DNA of 64,000 nucleotides from Caulobacter sp. S45 (GCF_009765965.1 NZ_LMUL01000017.1:24651-88650); one strand, 5' to 3'. Positions 28,013-36,099 are shown, numbered from the stretch's first letter. A program made the numbers and translations. Notes: generated by a model not told the origin, from the sequence alone.

Positions 28013-28212
28013 TCCGCCCTCGGCGCAACGCCAAGCAGATCAGTTCGGCGCTCGGCCGTTCTAGGGCGTCCGGAATCTTAGCTTGGGGAGTTCCGTCCTC
28101 TTCAGGCCCGTCCTTCATTTCGGTCGTCACACCCGCCGCCTCCATCTGCAAACGCAGCATCGCTCCCTCGATCGCGAATTACTCCCTTGATTCCGACGGC
28201 TTTGTTCAATGA
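28009..28212 (+). CDS. Possible small protein in early gene chain (uncertain)
   Basis: A 67-residue frame whose start and stop both form ATGA overlaps with its neighbours (28009-28012 and 28209-28212), the usual packing of phage early genes. The Ser-rich sequence looks unconvincing as a protein, and an antisense frame at 27960-28160 (MLRLQMEAAGVTTEMKDG...) looks at least as protein-like. One of the two is probably real. Confidence 0.35.
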   Translation: MIRPRRNAKQISSALGRSRASGILAWGVPSSSGPSFISVVTPAASICKRSIAPSIANYSLDSDGFVQ

Positions 28213-28646
28213 GCCGAGCTCTAGAGGCAGGGGAGCTCAAGGCGCTAGTCCGTGCGTTGGTGAAGGCTGCGGGTGGCGTCGAGGCTTGCGCCATCGAGCT
28301 CGGGATCTCGGGGGAGCGTGTTTCGCAGCTCCAGCGCCCCACCTGCCTTGATCAAATGTCGCTCCTTTGCATCTCACAGCTCGAGGCGGTGATCGGCCGA
28401 GCGATCGTCACCGGTGCGGCGGCGCGGGCGGCCCAAGGAGAGACTTTCTCTCCGATCGCCGTGGCGGTCGTGTCGTCGGTGATGGCGTCGGCCGCCGCGC
28501 TGCGGGTGATCTCGGAGATGGATCGGGACGGGCGCCGCGATGCCCGCGAGATCTGTGACGTGCAGAAGGCCGCTCAAGAAAACCTCCGCCTGGCGCAGGC
28601 GCTCGCCGACACGGCCGGACGCTTGCAGCTCGGGAGTGTCGCGTGA
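28209..28646 (+). CDS. Phage early HTH protein (CII-like position)
   Basis: A 145-residue protein. HTH pattern at about 20-50 (GGVEACAIELGISGERVSQLQRP) is followed by MSLLCISQLEAVIGRAIVTGAAARAAQG and a helical end. This combination resembles early control proteins of alphaproteobacterial prophages. Its ATG overlaps the preceding stop (ATGA) and its stop overlaps the next start. Confidence 0.65.
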   Translation: MSRALEAGELKALVRALVKAAGGVEACAIELGISGERVSQLQRPTCLDQMSLLCISQLEAVIGRAIVTGAAARAAQGETFSPIAVAVVSSVMASAAALRVISEMDRDGRRDAREICDVQKAAQENLRLAQALADTAGRLQLGSVA

Positions 28647-28852
28647 TGCAAGTCGCGACCGCGAGCGCGCTTCTCATTTCTCGGCGGAGAGCGCCGCTCG
28701 CCCCAGCTGAGAAATCCTTCATCGCTGACCGTCGGCGCGCGGGCCTTAGCTGGCAGGCGCTGAGCGCCATCACTGGCGTGAGCCAGCATGGCCTGCGCCG
28801 AGCTTGTGATCCTGGCTACGGGATACGGTGGCGCCAGCGTGTCATTCACTGA
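28646..28852 (+). CDS. Small HTH-like phage protein
   Basis: A 68-residue protein (MQVATASALLISRRRAPL...). The section APAEKSFIADRRRAGLSWQALSAITGVSQHGLRRACD is a compact HTH-type pattern like that of Hin/Sin recombinase ends. ATG 28646 shares a base with the preceding TGA (TGATG). DNA binding is inferred. Confidence 0.55.
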   Translation: MQVATASALLISRRRAPLAPAEKSFIADRRRAGLSWQALSAITGVSQHGLRRACDPGYGIRWRQRVIH

Positions 28853-29069
28853 GCCGCCCGTTCAGCGGGCGGCGATCGCCTCGCTCTTGGGCCCCTGGCG
28901 GCTACGGCGCCGAGATTCTGCCGCTACCGAGAGGGCGGCCGCCTCGCACGCCGCCATGCTCGCGACGATCGCGCGTGATCGCGAGCGACCTGGGCGCCCT
29001 CGTCCGCCTCACACCGCGATTCGGCCGCGCCCCCGCTCTGCGTCCCTAGCCTGGCAGCAAAAACGCTGA
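28839..29069 (+). CDS. Possible small basic protein (uncertain)
   Basis: A 76-residue frame from GTG 28839, overlapping the previous gene by 14 bp: MSFTEPPVQRAAIASLLGPW then Arg-rich sequence. No domain. Position in the overlapping chain supports it; composition does not help. Confidence 0.3.
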   Translation: MSFTEPPVQRAAIASLLGPWRLRRRDSAATERAAASHAAMLATIARDRERPGRPRPPHTAIRPRPRSASLAWQQKR

Positions 29070-29506
29070 CGGCGACGCGGCCAACCGCATCGATCAATAC
29101 GGTTCCGACCAGAGCCGCTGCCGTCCGCCGAGCAAAGCCGGCGAACGAAGCTCCCGTTGGAGGTCCACCCTAACACGCCCCTCAATCGGGGGGTGAACGG
29201 GCGCGTGTGCCCCCGACGACGGGCTTCCCGCCGCGATGACTGAGGTGTCAGCGCGTTCGCGGGCGGCTGCGCCCTGTCGGAGCCATCGGGAGACTTTCCG
29301 ATGGACGTGCATCGATATGCACCTTCCGCGCCCGCGGCGATCACCGCAGGCTGGCGCTTGGCTAAGCCCTCCGCCGTTTCCTCCAGGCAGCTTGCCGCGT
29401 GGCGGTCATGAGCGCGCGGAGTTGGGAACGCGATGGGGTGCTCCAGGCCCGCCCCTCGGCCGGCCGGCTAGATCCGGTGGCAGTCGCCTTAAATCTTGAG
29501 GCGCCG
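29070..29506. other. Gap without a supported gene
   Basis: About 440 bp in which no frame has both a ribosome site and recognisable sequence. The gene at 29507 may start earlier (ATG 29408 or GTG 29399), which would fill part of it. Confidence 0.4.
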
Positions 29507-30133
29507 ATGACTGAGACCGAGCCCTCTCAGCGGCGAACTGGGGCGAAGGTCCGGCGCTGTTCCCGGCCTTGGCAGTGGGCGGCGAGCTTCTGTAGGCATG
29601 TCGCCAAGGAGGCGATGAAGCGGATGCTCGACGCCTTGGCCTGGTATGCCGACCGCCTACCGCGTCGCCGGGGACAGGGCTACGGCGAGATCTCGCCCAA
29701 GATGATGCGCGTCTATCGTGAGTTGCTGGCGATTGCGGTCAAACCCGGTGGCGACATCCTTACTCCCGCGTACAGCCAGATCGCTTACAAGGCGCGGTGC
29801 TGCAGGGGTACGGTCGGCCGAGCTCTGGCGGTGCTCGAGCGGCACGGCTTCCTCGAGCGTCTGCGGCGCGTTCGTCCGCGGGCTGCCGGTGACGGCCGCT
29901 GGGAGCAGGATACCAACGCCTACCGGCTGATGACGCCGCCGGCGGCCGAGCGCCTGGTGAACGCTCCGCATCTTGGTCTCGACATGCGGGCTGTGCCGCG
30001 GCCCTGGCCGCCGAGGGAGAGGTGTCGGCCCATACCGCCGTTGCCTCAGGCTCAGGTCGACTTCCAAGCAGCCTTCCTCGCCGGCTTCGAGGCCGCGCAG
30101 GTTCAGAGTACGGCGGTCAGCCGGATTCCGTAG
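29507..30133 (+). CDS. Winged-helix replication-type protein
   Basis: A 208-residue basic protein. The centre (ISPKMMRVYRELLAIAVKPGGDILTPAYSQIAYKARCCRGTVGRALAVLERHGFLERLRRVRP) is a winged helix in which SQIAYKARCCRGTVGRALAVLERHGFL is the recognition part, as in phage and plasmid replication initiators of alphaproteobacteria. The N-terminal region (RQWAASFCRHVAKEAMKRMLDALAWYADRLPRRRGQGYGE) and Pro-rich C-terminus are variable. A role in DNA replication or copy control of the element is inference. Start is uncertain; ATG 29507 gives MTETEPSQ. Confidence 0.6.
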   Translation: MTETEPSQRRTGAKVRRCSRPWQWAASFCRHVAKEAMKRMLDALAWYADRLPRRRGQGYGEISPKMMRVYRELLAIAVKPGGDILTPAYSQIAYKARCCRGTVGRALAVLERHGFLERLRRVRPRAAGDGRWEQDTNAYRLMTPPAAERLVNAPHLGLDMRAVPRPWPPRERCRPIPPLPQAQVDFQAAFLAGFEAAQVQSTAVSRIP

Positions 30134-30476
30134 CTCCATTTTTCTAAGAGGCAGGATCAGAATGATGAGTGCGCCTGCCGGCGCACAAATTCGCCTTTAA
30201 GGCGTCGTTTCCCCAGCTTCAGAACCTTTGCGTCGCGCAAGGGCTCGCTGGCGCTCGCCCGAGTTAGCTCTCCGGCGAGAGCTCTCGATCCCGCACCCGC
30301 AACGGCGATTGGCGTCGTGGGCGCGGGAAGGCATTTGATTGAGAGGTGCCGAGAGGCGTTCGACGGGCACGCTTTGGCTCGCCGCGCCGCGGCTCGGTTC
30401 TGACTTCCCCTAACACCTGGGCTGCCGTAAAACGGCCTACCCGCGAGACACTCAGCGGACGGGAGCGGTTCTTTCG
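30134..30476. other. Gap upstream of the 30477-31237 gene pair
   Basis: About 340 bp with no supported gene. It should hold the promoter of the pair at 30477. Base composition changes abruptly to AT-richer sequence near 30470. Confidence 0.45.
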
Positions 30477-30773
30477 ATGACGATTTTCGCGATCCTAATG
30501 CCAAGCCCTCAGGACGCGCTCTCGAAAAAAATCGAGGATGAATTCAAGACGGATTCCTTGAAGATTACCGACACTCAATACCTGGTATCTGCGCAGGGAA
30601 CGGCCCAAGAGATTTGTGTCCGTCTTGGGATTTTTAATTCAGACGCAGCAGTTCCGGTAGTAGGTCAGGGAATTGTATTTGCAACGTCCGGCTACTTCGG
30701 GCGGGCGCCGGCAAATATCTGGGAATGGGTGAAGGCAAAATTGGAAGCGCCTACTTCGGCGACAACAAGCTAG
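30477..30773 (+). CDS. Small soluble protein, first of a coupled pair
   Basis: A 98-residue alpha/beta protein: MTIFAILMPSPQDALSKKIEDEF, ITDTQYLVSAQGTAQEICVRLGI and IVFATSGYFGRAPANIWEWVKAKLE. The layout (short beta strand, helix, strand with LVSxxGTAxE, glycine-rich end) recalls small 'SinR-like' or Cas2-fold proteins, but the match is weak. I know no assigned function. Its TAG overlaps the GTG of the membrane protein that follows (TAGTG), so the two are coupled. AT-rich relative to the host, which suggests transfer. Confidence 0.65.
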   Translation: MTIFAILMPSPQDALSKKIEDEFKTDSLKITDTQYLVSAQGTAQEICVRLGIFNSDAAVPVVGQGIVFATSGYFGRAPANIWEWVKAKLEAPTSATTS

Positions 30774-31237
30774 TGAGCGAGGGCAGTCAGACACCCTTGG
30801 TGCCGGGACAAAAGGGGTACGCGGAGCCACCTCCGCCAAGTTTCCCTGTAACGACACCTTATGGAGACCTATCTCCGACGCAAACAATCTCGACGCCAGA
30901 GCATCTAGATTGGCATATGATACAAGATCATGAGCTAACCCAGCTTTCGAGCACCGAGAACGGGGTTATAGCGTCGCTTGCCTTCGCAGGATTGGGCGCA
31001 GCGATTGGACTCTGTGGACCTTTTCTGTCCGCCTATGAAAGAGTTAGAGCTCGGCCGCCTCAGGCTTTGGGTGCCGCGGAAATATTTTACCTCGTCACGT
31101 TTAGTGGAGCAGTCGTTCTAACGATCGTTTGCTTTTGCATTCACATTTCCAACAGGCGTCGAAACAAGAGCATTGCCGCCACGATTCGAGAGAGGCCAAA
31201 GCGTGGAATGGGCCCCAGCCATGGAGCTCCAAGATAG
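30773..31237 (+). CDS. Two-helix membrane protein, second of a coupled pair
   Basis: A 154-residue protein. After a Pro-rich cytoplasmic start there is EHLDWHMIQDHELTQLSS, then two membrane helices (NGVIASLAFAGLGAAIGLCGPFL and IFYLVTFSGAVVLTIVCFCIHI) and a basic tail (SNRRRNKS.. RERPKRG). GTG 30773 is chosen because it overlaps the upstream stop; a start at 30725 would overlap by 49 bp. A membrane effector plus small soluble sensor/immunity partner is a frequent design in defence cassettes, but this is inference. Confidence 0.6.
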   Translation: MSEGSQTPLVPGQKGYAEPPPPSFPVTTPYGDLSPTQTISTPEHLDWHMIQDHELTQLSSTENGVIASLAFAGLGAAIGLCGPFLSAYERVRARPPQALGAAEIFYLVTFSGAVVLTIVCFCIHISNRRRNKSIAATIRERPKRGMGPSHGAPR

Positions 31238-31575
31238 CGGCCGAGTAGTCCGCCGCACGGTGCTCAGTGACTGGCTCTCACGGGCGGCCACGTGATCGAT
31301 CAGTCTGAGCCCCGGTTTCTGGTGCCCCATAACCCGATTGCCAGCGCTCCAGTGCCGGCCGGCGCAGCTTGGCGTTAGGCCGCATGGACTTTGTGCGCAT
31401 AGGGAAGCATGACATCCGTTAGAAGCGGGGCGTTCGCCCCGAGCGTCCCCTGGGGGCCTTCGCCGACGCCAGCCTTGTTTAGTTTATCGCCCCTGTCAGT
31501 CGCCATGCGCCGAGAGGTTTGCCCTAACCTCTATCGGTTTTGGGCGAGGGCGATAATGTTCCTTATCGCCCAGCG
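31238..31575. other. Gap without a supported gene
   Basis: About 340 bp between convergent genes. A short hairpin (GGGGCG..CGCCCC around 31427) is the only visible structure. Confidence 0.4.
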
Positions 31576-31767
31576 TTAGTTTCCGCCGACAGGTCTCAGG
31601 GCCGCCTCGGGAAAGTCCGCTTGATTCGTGCCGGGTTGGTATTGAGACGTGCCCGGCTGTTCGCTGAACCAGCTGCATGTCCAGTTGCCCCGCTCGGTCT
31701 GAGCAGTGATGGTCATCTTGGGGCTTCCGCTCTTCAGCTCAACCACGTCGCCGATTTTTAGAGCCAC
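31576..31767 (-). CDS. DUF2158 (YodC-like) protein
   Basis: A 63-residue protein starting from GTG 31767: MALKIGDVVELKSGSPKMTITAQ.. WTCSWF.. FPEAALRPV. This is the DUF2158 pattern: a small beta-barrel protein, usually of 60-75 residues and unknown function, often carried by prophages and plasmids. It stands alone on the minus strand. Confidence 0.8.
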   Translation of the reverse strand: MALKIGDVVELKSGSPKMTITAQTERGNWTCSWFSEQPGTSQYQPGTNQADFPEAALRPVGGN

Positions 31768-31854
31768 AGGCTAGTTCTCCATCCTAACTCGCGCGGGAAA
31801 TAATCCAGACGGGAACGTCCTAATAACATGACCCGAAAAGCCGCACAGCGTCCA

Positions 31855-31894
31855 ATAACCCGTCAGGGGCGGGACATAATGCGTATTATGTCCC
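31855..31894 (+). repeat. dif-like recombination site or operator, unit A
   Basis: Unit: ATAACCCGTCAG (31855-31866), 8 bp, then a perfect 10-bp inverted repeat GGGACATAAT-GCGT-ATTATGTCCC (31871-31894). Its core CATAA-N6-TTATG has the geometry of Xer dif sites. The same layout recurs at 32196-32234. Confidence 0.5.
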
Positions 31895-32195
31895 ACTTCT
31901 TCTTCAGCAAAAATTTCTGAAATCAACGAGTTAGCGCGCGACGGGGTTTCGCGCCCACGGCTTTGCGCGGAGAGGCGATCTCCGAGGCTATCGAATCACT
32001 CCGAAAACCGTCGCGGCGCGGGGCTGTGGCGGATACCGGAAATCACGCTGATCGGGAGTGAGGGGCTTGTCTCCACCCTGGAAACGGCGGCGTGAACCCC
32101 GCAAATTTCGGGTCATAGGCGCAGCCAGGCAGGAGTGCACATAACTCCTCGTCAAGCCGAACAATAACTCCAGCTTCCAAAGGCCGATAGCGAAC

Positions 32196-32234
32196 ATAAC
32201 CCGTCAGATGGCGAACATAACTACAGTTATGTTC
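32196..32234 (+). repeat. dif-like recombination site or operator, unit B
   Basis: Unit: ATAACCCGTCAG (32196-32207), 8 bp, then a perfect inverted repeat GAACATAACT-AC-AGTTATGTTC (32213-32234) with core CATAA-CTACAG-TTATG. The same orientation as unit A, 341 bp away. A further half-site GAACATAA precedes it at 32192-32199. Confidence 0.5.
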
Positions 32235-32800
32235 ACAATCGAGGCGGTGGGCGGCGAGACAAAAATCCAATCCGATCAACGGTGTATTTCGCAGACGCCT
32301 GTGACCATCTCGCCGTTCGCGCATGTTGACGCGGACCAACCCACAAATTCAGTGGGCTCACGAAGCAGATGCGCTCCGGCCGCTCGATTTCGCAACGGGG
32401 CCATCGCCGTGTGGGAGTTGCGGTCATGCGGGCGCGGGATTGGAGCGCCGCAGGCCGCTGCGGCCCCGCGCCGGGCGCGGCGGTTCAGCGCGGTCAAGTC
32501 GGTGTCAATCTCCGCGCCGCGCCTCACCTGCTCGACAGAAACGCCGGCGCATCGCTGCGGGTGGGCCGGGCATCATCGACGGCAAGGAGGCCGCAAAGGT
32601 GCTCGCCGCAGGGACCCCACCGTTTTGGTTCATCCTCGATCGGCGTTAGCGATCTTCAGCGCCGCGTATGTGGCCTGACCGTGCTCCCGCGTCAGGCCGA
32701 AAGGCTCTGCGACGTTCCCATGGCGAGCTGCGGATGAACGAAGCCGACCCAGCTCTCTCAGTTCATGCCTGCCAGCTTCCAGGCCTCGGAGAAAACTCAT

Positions 32801-33946
32801 ATGGCTGACGCCACGCCCGCCGTTGCGCCGATCACTGTTACCTCGGGAAAGGCTGTCCCGGACGATACCATCACGCTGATCGTCAACGGCCAGAACATCA
32901 CCGGCTGGACCGACGTGCGGATCACGCGGCGATGCGAGGGGATCCCCAACGACTTCGAGCTCGGCCTGACCGCACTCAATCCGAGCGATAGTTCCCAGGT
33001 CGTGGCCTACGCGGGCCAGACCTGCGTGGTGAAGGTCGGCCGCGACACCGTCATCACCGGCAACATCGACCGGGACACCAACCAGATCGATGCCAATAGC
33101 CATCGGCTGGGTATCATCGGGCGCGGAAAGTGCGCCGACTTGGTCGATTGCTCGGCAGAATACCCTGGCGGTCAGATTAGCGGGGCGAGCGCGCTGGGCA
33201 TCGCGGCAAAGCTGGCCGAGGCCTACGGGATCACCACCTCCCAAATCGGCATCCAGACTGAGACGCCCATCCCGCAGTTCAACCTGAGCCTCGGGGAAAC
33301 GGCGCAGGAAATCGTTGACCAGATCTGCACCTACAGCGGGCTGCTCTACTACGAGGACGAGCTGGGAGATCTGATCCTTTCGCAGATCGGAAGCGAGCAG
33401 GCAGCCAGCGGTTTCGCCTACGGCCAGAATGTCCAGGCCTGGAACGTCGTCAATTCGATGGACCAGAGGTTCAGCAAGTATGTCTGCGCCATGGTCAGCA
33501 TCTCGCCGCTGACCGAGCAGGAAAGAACCGACAACCTCTTCTTCACCGCGTTCGACCCCAACGTCACGCGGCACAGGACCAAATATCTCATCGCCGAGAG
33601 CGTCTCGGGAGCGAGCGAGCTGCTAGAATTCCGAGCGCTCTGGGAAGCCGCCCGCCAAGCCGGCCGAGGCACAGTGGTCACCTTGACGGCTGATAGCTGG
33701 CGGGACGCCGGCGGGACGCTCTGGACGCCGAACACACTCGCCCCGGTCACCGGGCCAGGCCTGCGGATGAGTCCAGGCGCGCAATTGGTGATCTCGGAGG
33801 TCGTGCTGCGCTACGATAACGATGGGGGGAAGGTGGCGGACGTGACTTTGATGCCGCCGGCGGCCTTTGCGCCCCAGCCCATTCAGATCCTGACCCCGCC
33901 GTTGGCTACGGCCATTGACCCGGACGGGTCGTCCTCGATCGGGTGA
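32801..33946 (+). CDS. Mu gpP-like phage baseplate hub protein
   Basis: A 381-residue protein related to phage Mu P (gp44) and T4 gp27-type hub proteins. Recognised parts: ITLIVNGQNITGWTDVRITRRCEGIPNDFEL at residues about 25-55, VVKVGRDTVITGNIDR, the central NLSLGETAQEIVDQICTYSGLLYYED, and the end DGGKVADVTLMPPAAF. It would form the centre of a contractile-tail baseplate. ATG 32801 gives MADATPA. No other tail gene adjoins it, so it is probably a stranded remnant of a Mu-like phage; the open frame is intact, however. Confidence 0.85.
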   Translation: MADATPAVAPITVTSGKAVPDDTITLIVNGQNITGWTDVRITRRCEGIPNDFELGLTALNPSDSSQVVAYAGQTCVVKVGRDTVITGNIDRDTNQIDANSHRLGIIGRGKCADLVDCSAEYPGGQISGASALGIAAKLAEAYGITTSQIGIQTETPIPQFNLSLGETAQEIVDQICTYSGLLYYEDELGDLILSQIGSEQAASGFAYGQNVQAWNVVNSMDQRFSKYVCAMVSISPLTEQERTDNLFFTAFDPNVTRHRTKYLIAESVSGASELLEFRALWEAARQAGRGTVVTLTADSWRDAGGTLWTPNTLAPVTGPGLRMSPGAQLVISEVVLRYDNDGGKVADVTLMPPAAFAPQPIQILTPPLATAIDPDGSSSIG

Positions 33947-34593
33947 AGCTTGTGGGCGCGGAACCTGCGCTCACGGATTGGACGGGGCGCGCAGCCAGAA
34001 CGAAAGATTCCATGGTCTGGCTCGGGGATAGGTGGCCGTGGCGTTCGGCTCAGAATGAGCAACGCCACGGGATCTTCGAATGCGGCAGCTACGCGCGGAT
34101 CGAGCCCCAGGCGACCCCCACGCAAGTCGAAGATCGTGGGGCCGACATCGTTCCGCGCTGCAGGCCGCCTCGGGCCACGCAGTGATCCAGCAGCCGCCTG
34201 CACCGGCTGACTCAAGGTGATCTTGGGTCCTTCCGGGGCAATCGTGCGTCGAGGGTAATTCGAACCGCGACCTGTCTCCAGCTATGACCCCCAAAAAAGG
34301 GTCCGCACTGCGTAGTCCGCACTTTGAATCAGGTGCGGACCTCGTGCACCCATCCTCGCGCGGCATCCGAAACCCTTGTTCAGCAAGGCGTTGGGGAGCG
34401 CGCACCTGCGGAGGCGGGTGCGGACCCTAGGTGCGGACAAGTGCGGACAAAGTGCGGAGGGTCCGCACCCAAGCGCCGAAACTACGCACTTTGTCCGCAC
34501 CTGGTCCGCACGACCCTCCGCACCCGCGCCGGCTCGAGCGATGCACGCGGCCGGTCAGAATTTTCCCCCTCTATCCAAACAGGAGAGCCACCC
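33947..34593. other. Gap with GTGCGGAC repeat cluster
   Basis: About 650 bp without a supported gene. The right half (34301-34523) is packed with GTGCGGAC octamers in both orientations; the left part shows nothing clear. Confidence 0.5.
34301..34523. repeat. Cluster of 11 GTGCGGAC octamers (iteron- or operator-like)
   Basis: Nine exact copies: GTGCGGAC at 34333, 34418, 34431 and 34441, and its reverse GTCCGCAC at 34301, 34315, 34461, 34493 and 34504. Two copies have one change: GTGCGGAG at 34452 and CTCCGCAC at 34516. Some form inverted pairs (34452-34468), others direct pairs 10 bp apart (34431 and 34441). The cluster ends 70 bp before the ATG at 34594. It could be an origin or a multi-site regulator-binding region. 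Confidence 0.7.
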
Positions 34594-35304
34594 ATGACGA
34601 AGTCCAGCCCCGCCGCGATCAAGGAAGCCGAGGAGGCTGCCCCGCCCCCGGCGGCCGAAAAGGCCGCCTATCTACTAGCTCGACAATCGCTCGCCGCCGC
34701 CCGTGAGAAGGCGACCAAACTCCGTGAGCGTCTGGTCGCCGTCGACGCCGAGATTGTTGAGCGCCAGGCTGCGCTCAGCGAGGCAGGGGAGCGGATGGCC
34801 TCCTCGCCCGATGACCTGGCGAAGTCTCAAGCCTTTTCGGAGGTGACCTCGCAGCTCACGAACCTCGAGGCGCAGCGGGCAGCCCTTCGTGATCGCCTTA
34901 TCCCAGAGGCCGATTCGCAGATCGGGGAAGTCGCCGGCGAGCTCGAGACTGCGCACACAGCGCTGAACCGCGCTGACTTCCGATCTGCGGTGCGGGAAAA
35001 ACTGTTGCCCGCGGATCGACGTTGGGTCGCGGCCATCGCCGAAATGGAGAGCGCCCTGGAGGCGTCCCAGGCTGTGCGCGTTGAGCTTCGATCTGAAGAC
35101 GCCTTCCGCCCATTTTGGGAAGTCGATCGGGGCATGGGGCAGAAGCGAGACTTTCTCGCCACAGGCACGCTGCGGGCGGCGGTGACGTTCGGCCTGGCCC
35201 GCTTCATTCACACCTACGCAGCGAGCGGCCGCCACATCACCGCGTCGACGCCGATCCAGGACATCGTCGCGCTTCACATCCAGAATTTTGGCCTGGAGGA
35301 ATAG
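34594..35304 (+). CDS. Coiled-coil protein, function unknown
   Basis: A 236-residue protein; residues about 25-175 are almost continuous helix with heptad character (LLARQSLAAAREKATKLRERLVAVDAEIVERQAALSEAGERM, SQLTNLEAQRAALRDRLIPEADSQIGEVAGELETAHTAL). The end is more globular (GTLRAAVTFGLARFIHTYAASGRHITASTPIQDIVALHI). ATG 34594 follows a clear ribosome site (AGGAGAG). It is the first gene after the octamer cluster and is followed 2 bp later by the gene at 35307. Function not known; a phage scaffold-like or structural role is possible. Confidence 0.65.
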   Translation: MTKSSPAAIKEAEEAAPPPAAEKAAYLLARQSLAAAREKATKLRERLVAVDAEIVERQAALSEAGERMASSPDDLAKSQAFSEVTSQLTNLEAQRAALRDRLIPEADSQIGEVAGELETAHTALNRADFRSAVREKLLPADRRWVAAIAEMESALEASQAVRVELRSEDAFRPFWEVDRGMGQKRDFLATGTLRAAVTFGLARFIHTYAASGRHITASTPIQDIVALHIQNFGLEE

Positions 35305-35306
35305 CC

Positions 35307-35897
35307 ATGGGGCTGAGTTACGACATTCGGAACCCTGCGAAGCCTCCCAGTGGCGCCAGGGAGTGGCGGTGGGACGCGAAGGCGGGCCGGTGGATGTTTC
35401 AGCAGGCCGCCGGCGCAAAGCCGAGCAGGGGAGGTGCTCGCGCTGTTGTCTTCGTCCCTAAGCCAACGGCTGGCAAGGCCCCCACGTCGCCTCCCAAGGG
35501 GCGCCCAGCATCACCCTCGAAGCGCGAGGCTGCACCGGCGCCGCAGGGCGCCGGCGGTGTGGCGGCGGCCGCGGGAGGCGGGCGATTTGACCATCTGGTT
35601 GCGCATGCCGCCGACCCCGATCCATCAGACGAGGAGAGGCGCTATTGCACGGACTGTAATGGAACCGGAGCCGTTGACGGGAAGCCGTGCGAAGCATGCG
35701 CCGGAATCGGGATTATCGTTCCGGCTCGGGAGGAAGAGGATCGATCGGCCGCAAAGCTACGGGCCGCTGAAATCCTCAGGTCGGCAGCGATCGCACGTGG
35801 CGAGGTGTCGGGCTCCAAAGGAGGCCGCAAGCCGCCGCGCGGCTCGCTTGCCGAGAAGATCCTCGCGGCCGCCGCCAAAGCTAGGGGCGAGCGCTAA
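35307..35897 (+). CDS. Phage-type protein with DnaJ-like zinc motif
   Basis: A 196-residue protein. An N-terminal part (MGLSYDIRNPAKPP) is followed by a Lys/Pro/Ala-rich disordered region, then two CxxCxGxG-type repeats (CTDCNGTGAVDGKPCEACAGIGI, residues about 113-135) as in the zinc domain of DnaJ, and a basic C-terminus (GSKGGRKPPRGSLAEKILAAAAKARGER). Binding of zinc and nucleic acid or protein is likely; exact role unknown. ATG 35307 follows GGAGGA; the gene is 2 bp from its upstream neighbour. Confidence 0.65.
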   Translation: MGLSYDIRNPAKPPSGAREWRWDAKAGRWMFQQAAGAKPSRGGARAVVFVPKPTAGKAPTSPPKGRPASPSKREAAPAPQGAGGVAAAAGGGRFDHLVAHAADPDPSDEERRYCTDCNGTGAVDGKPCEACAGIGIIVPAREEEDRSAAKLRAAEILRSAAIARGEVSGSKGGRKPPRGSLAEKILAAAAKARGER

Positions 35898-35901
35898 GGC
35901 T

Positions 35902-36099
35902 CTAGCCGCGGGTATTCCCGCTCTCGGTGGCGGACGCGCGCGCTTTTTCCGCCCGGTAGACATTGAGGCCGTGGCTGTCATGGATGCCCAGTGCGCGGCC
36001 GATCGCCATCCAGGTCGCGCCGTCGTCTCGCATGCGCACTAGCCGTTCCCGATCTTCGGCGGAGAGAGCGGTGTAGGGTTTCCGATAGGCGTAGCGCAT
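35902..36099 (-). CDS. Small HTH protein
   Basis: A 65-residue protein: LSAEDRERLVRMRDDGATWMAIGRALGIHDSHGLNVYRAEKA is a typical HTH of the resolvase/GcrA type (helix, short turn, recognition helix). ATG 36099 overlaps the TGA of the upstream gene (ATGA). It converges on 35307-35897 with 4 bp between stops. DNA binding is inferred from the motif. Confidence 0.65.
   Translation of the reverse strand: MRYAYRKPYTALSAEDRERLVRMRDDGATWMAIGRALGIHDSHGLNVYRAEKARASATESGNTRG

Larger units (their letters stand above)
31768..32800. other. 1-kb region without a supported gene, holding two dif-like sites
   Basis: Several overlapping frames are present on both strands, but none has a credible ribosome site and protein sequence together. 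A short frame near 32560-32649 reading GIIDGKEAAKVLAAGTPPFWF looks protein-like and may be a gene remnant. The main structure is the pair of dif-like units at 31855-31894 and 32196-32234. Confidence 0.5.

Noticed and set aside
32208-32678. 156-codon plus-strand frame in the dif-like region
   Set aside because: No ribosome site, shadow-like composition, and it starts inside the palindrome.
34301-34523. CRISPR array
   Set aside because: Repeat unit is only 8 bp, spacing is irregular and orientation is mixed; no cas genes.
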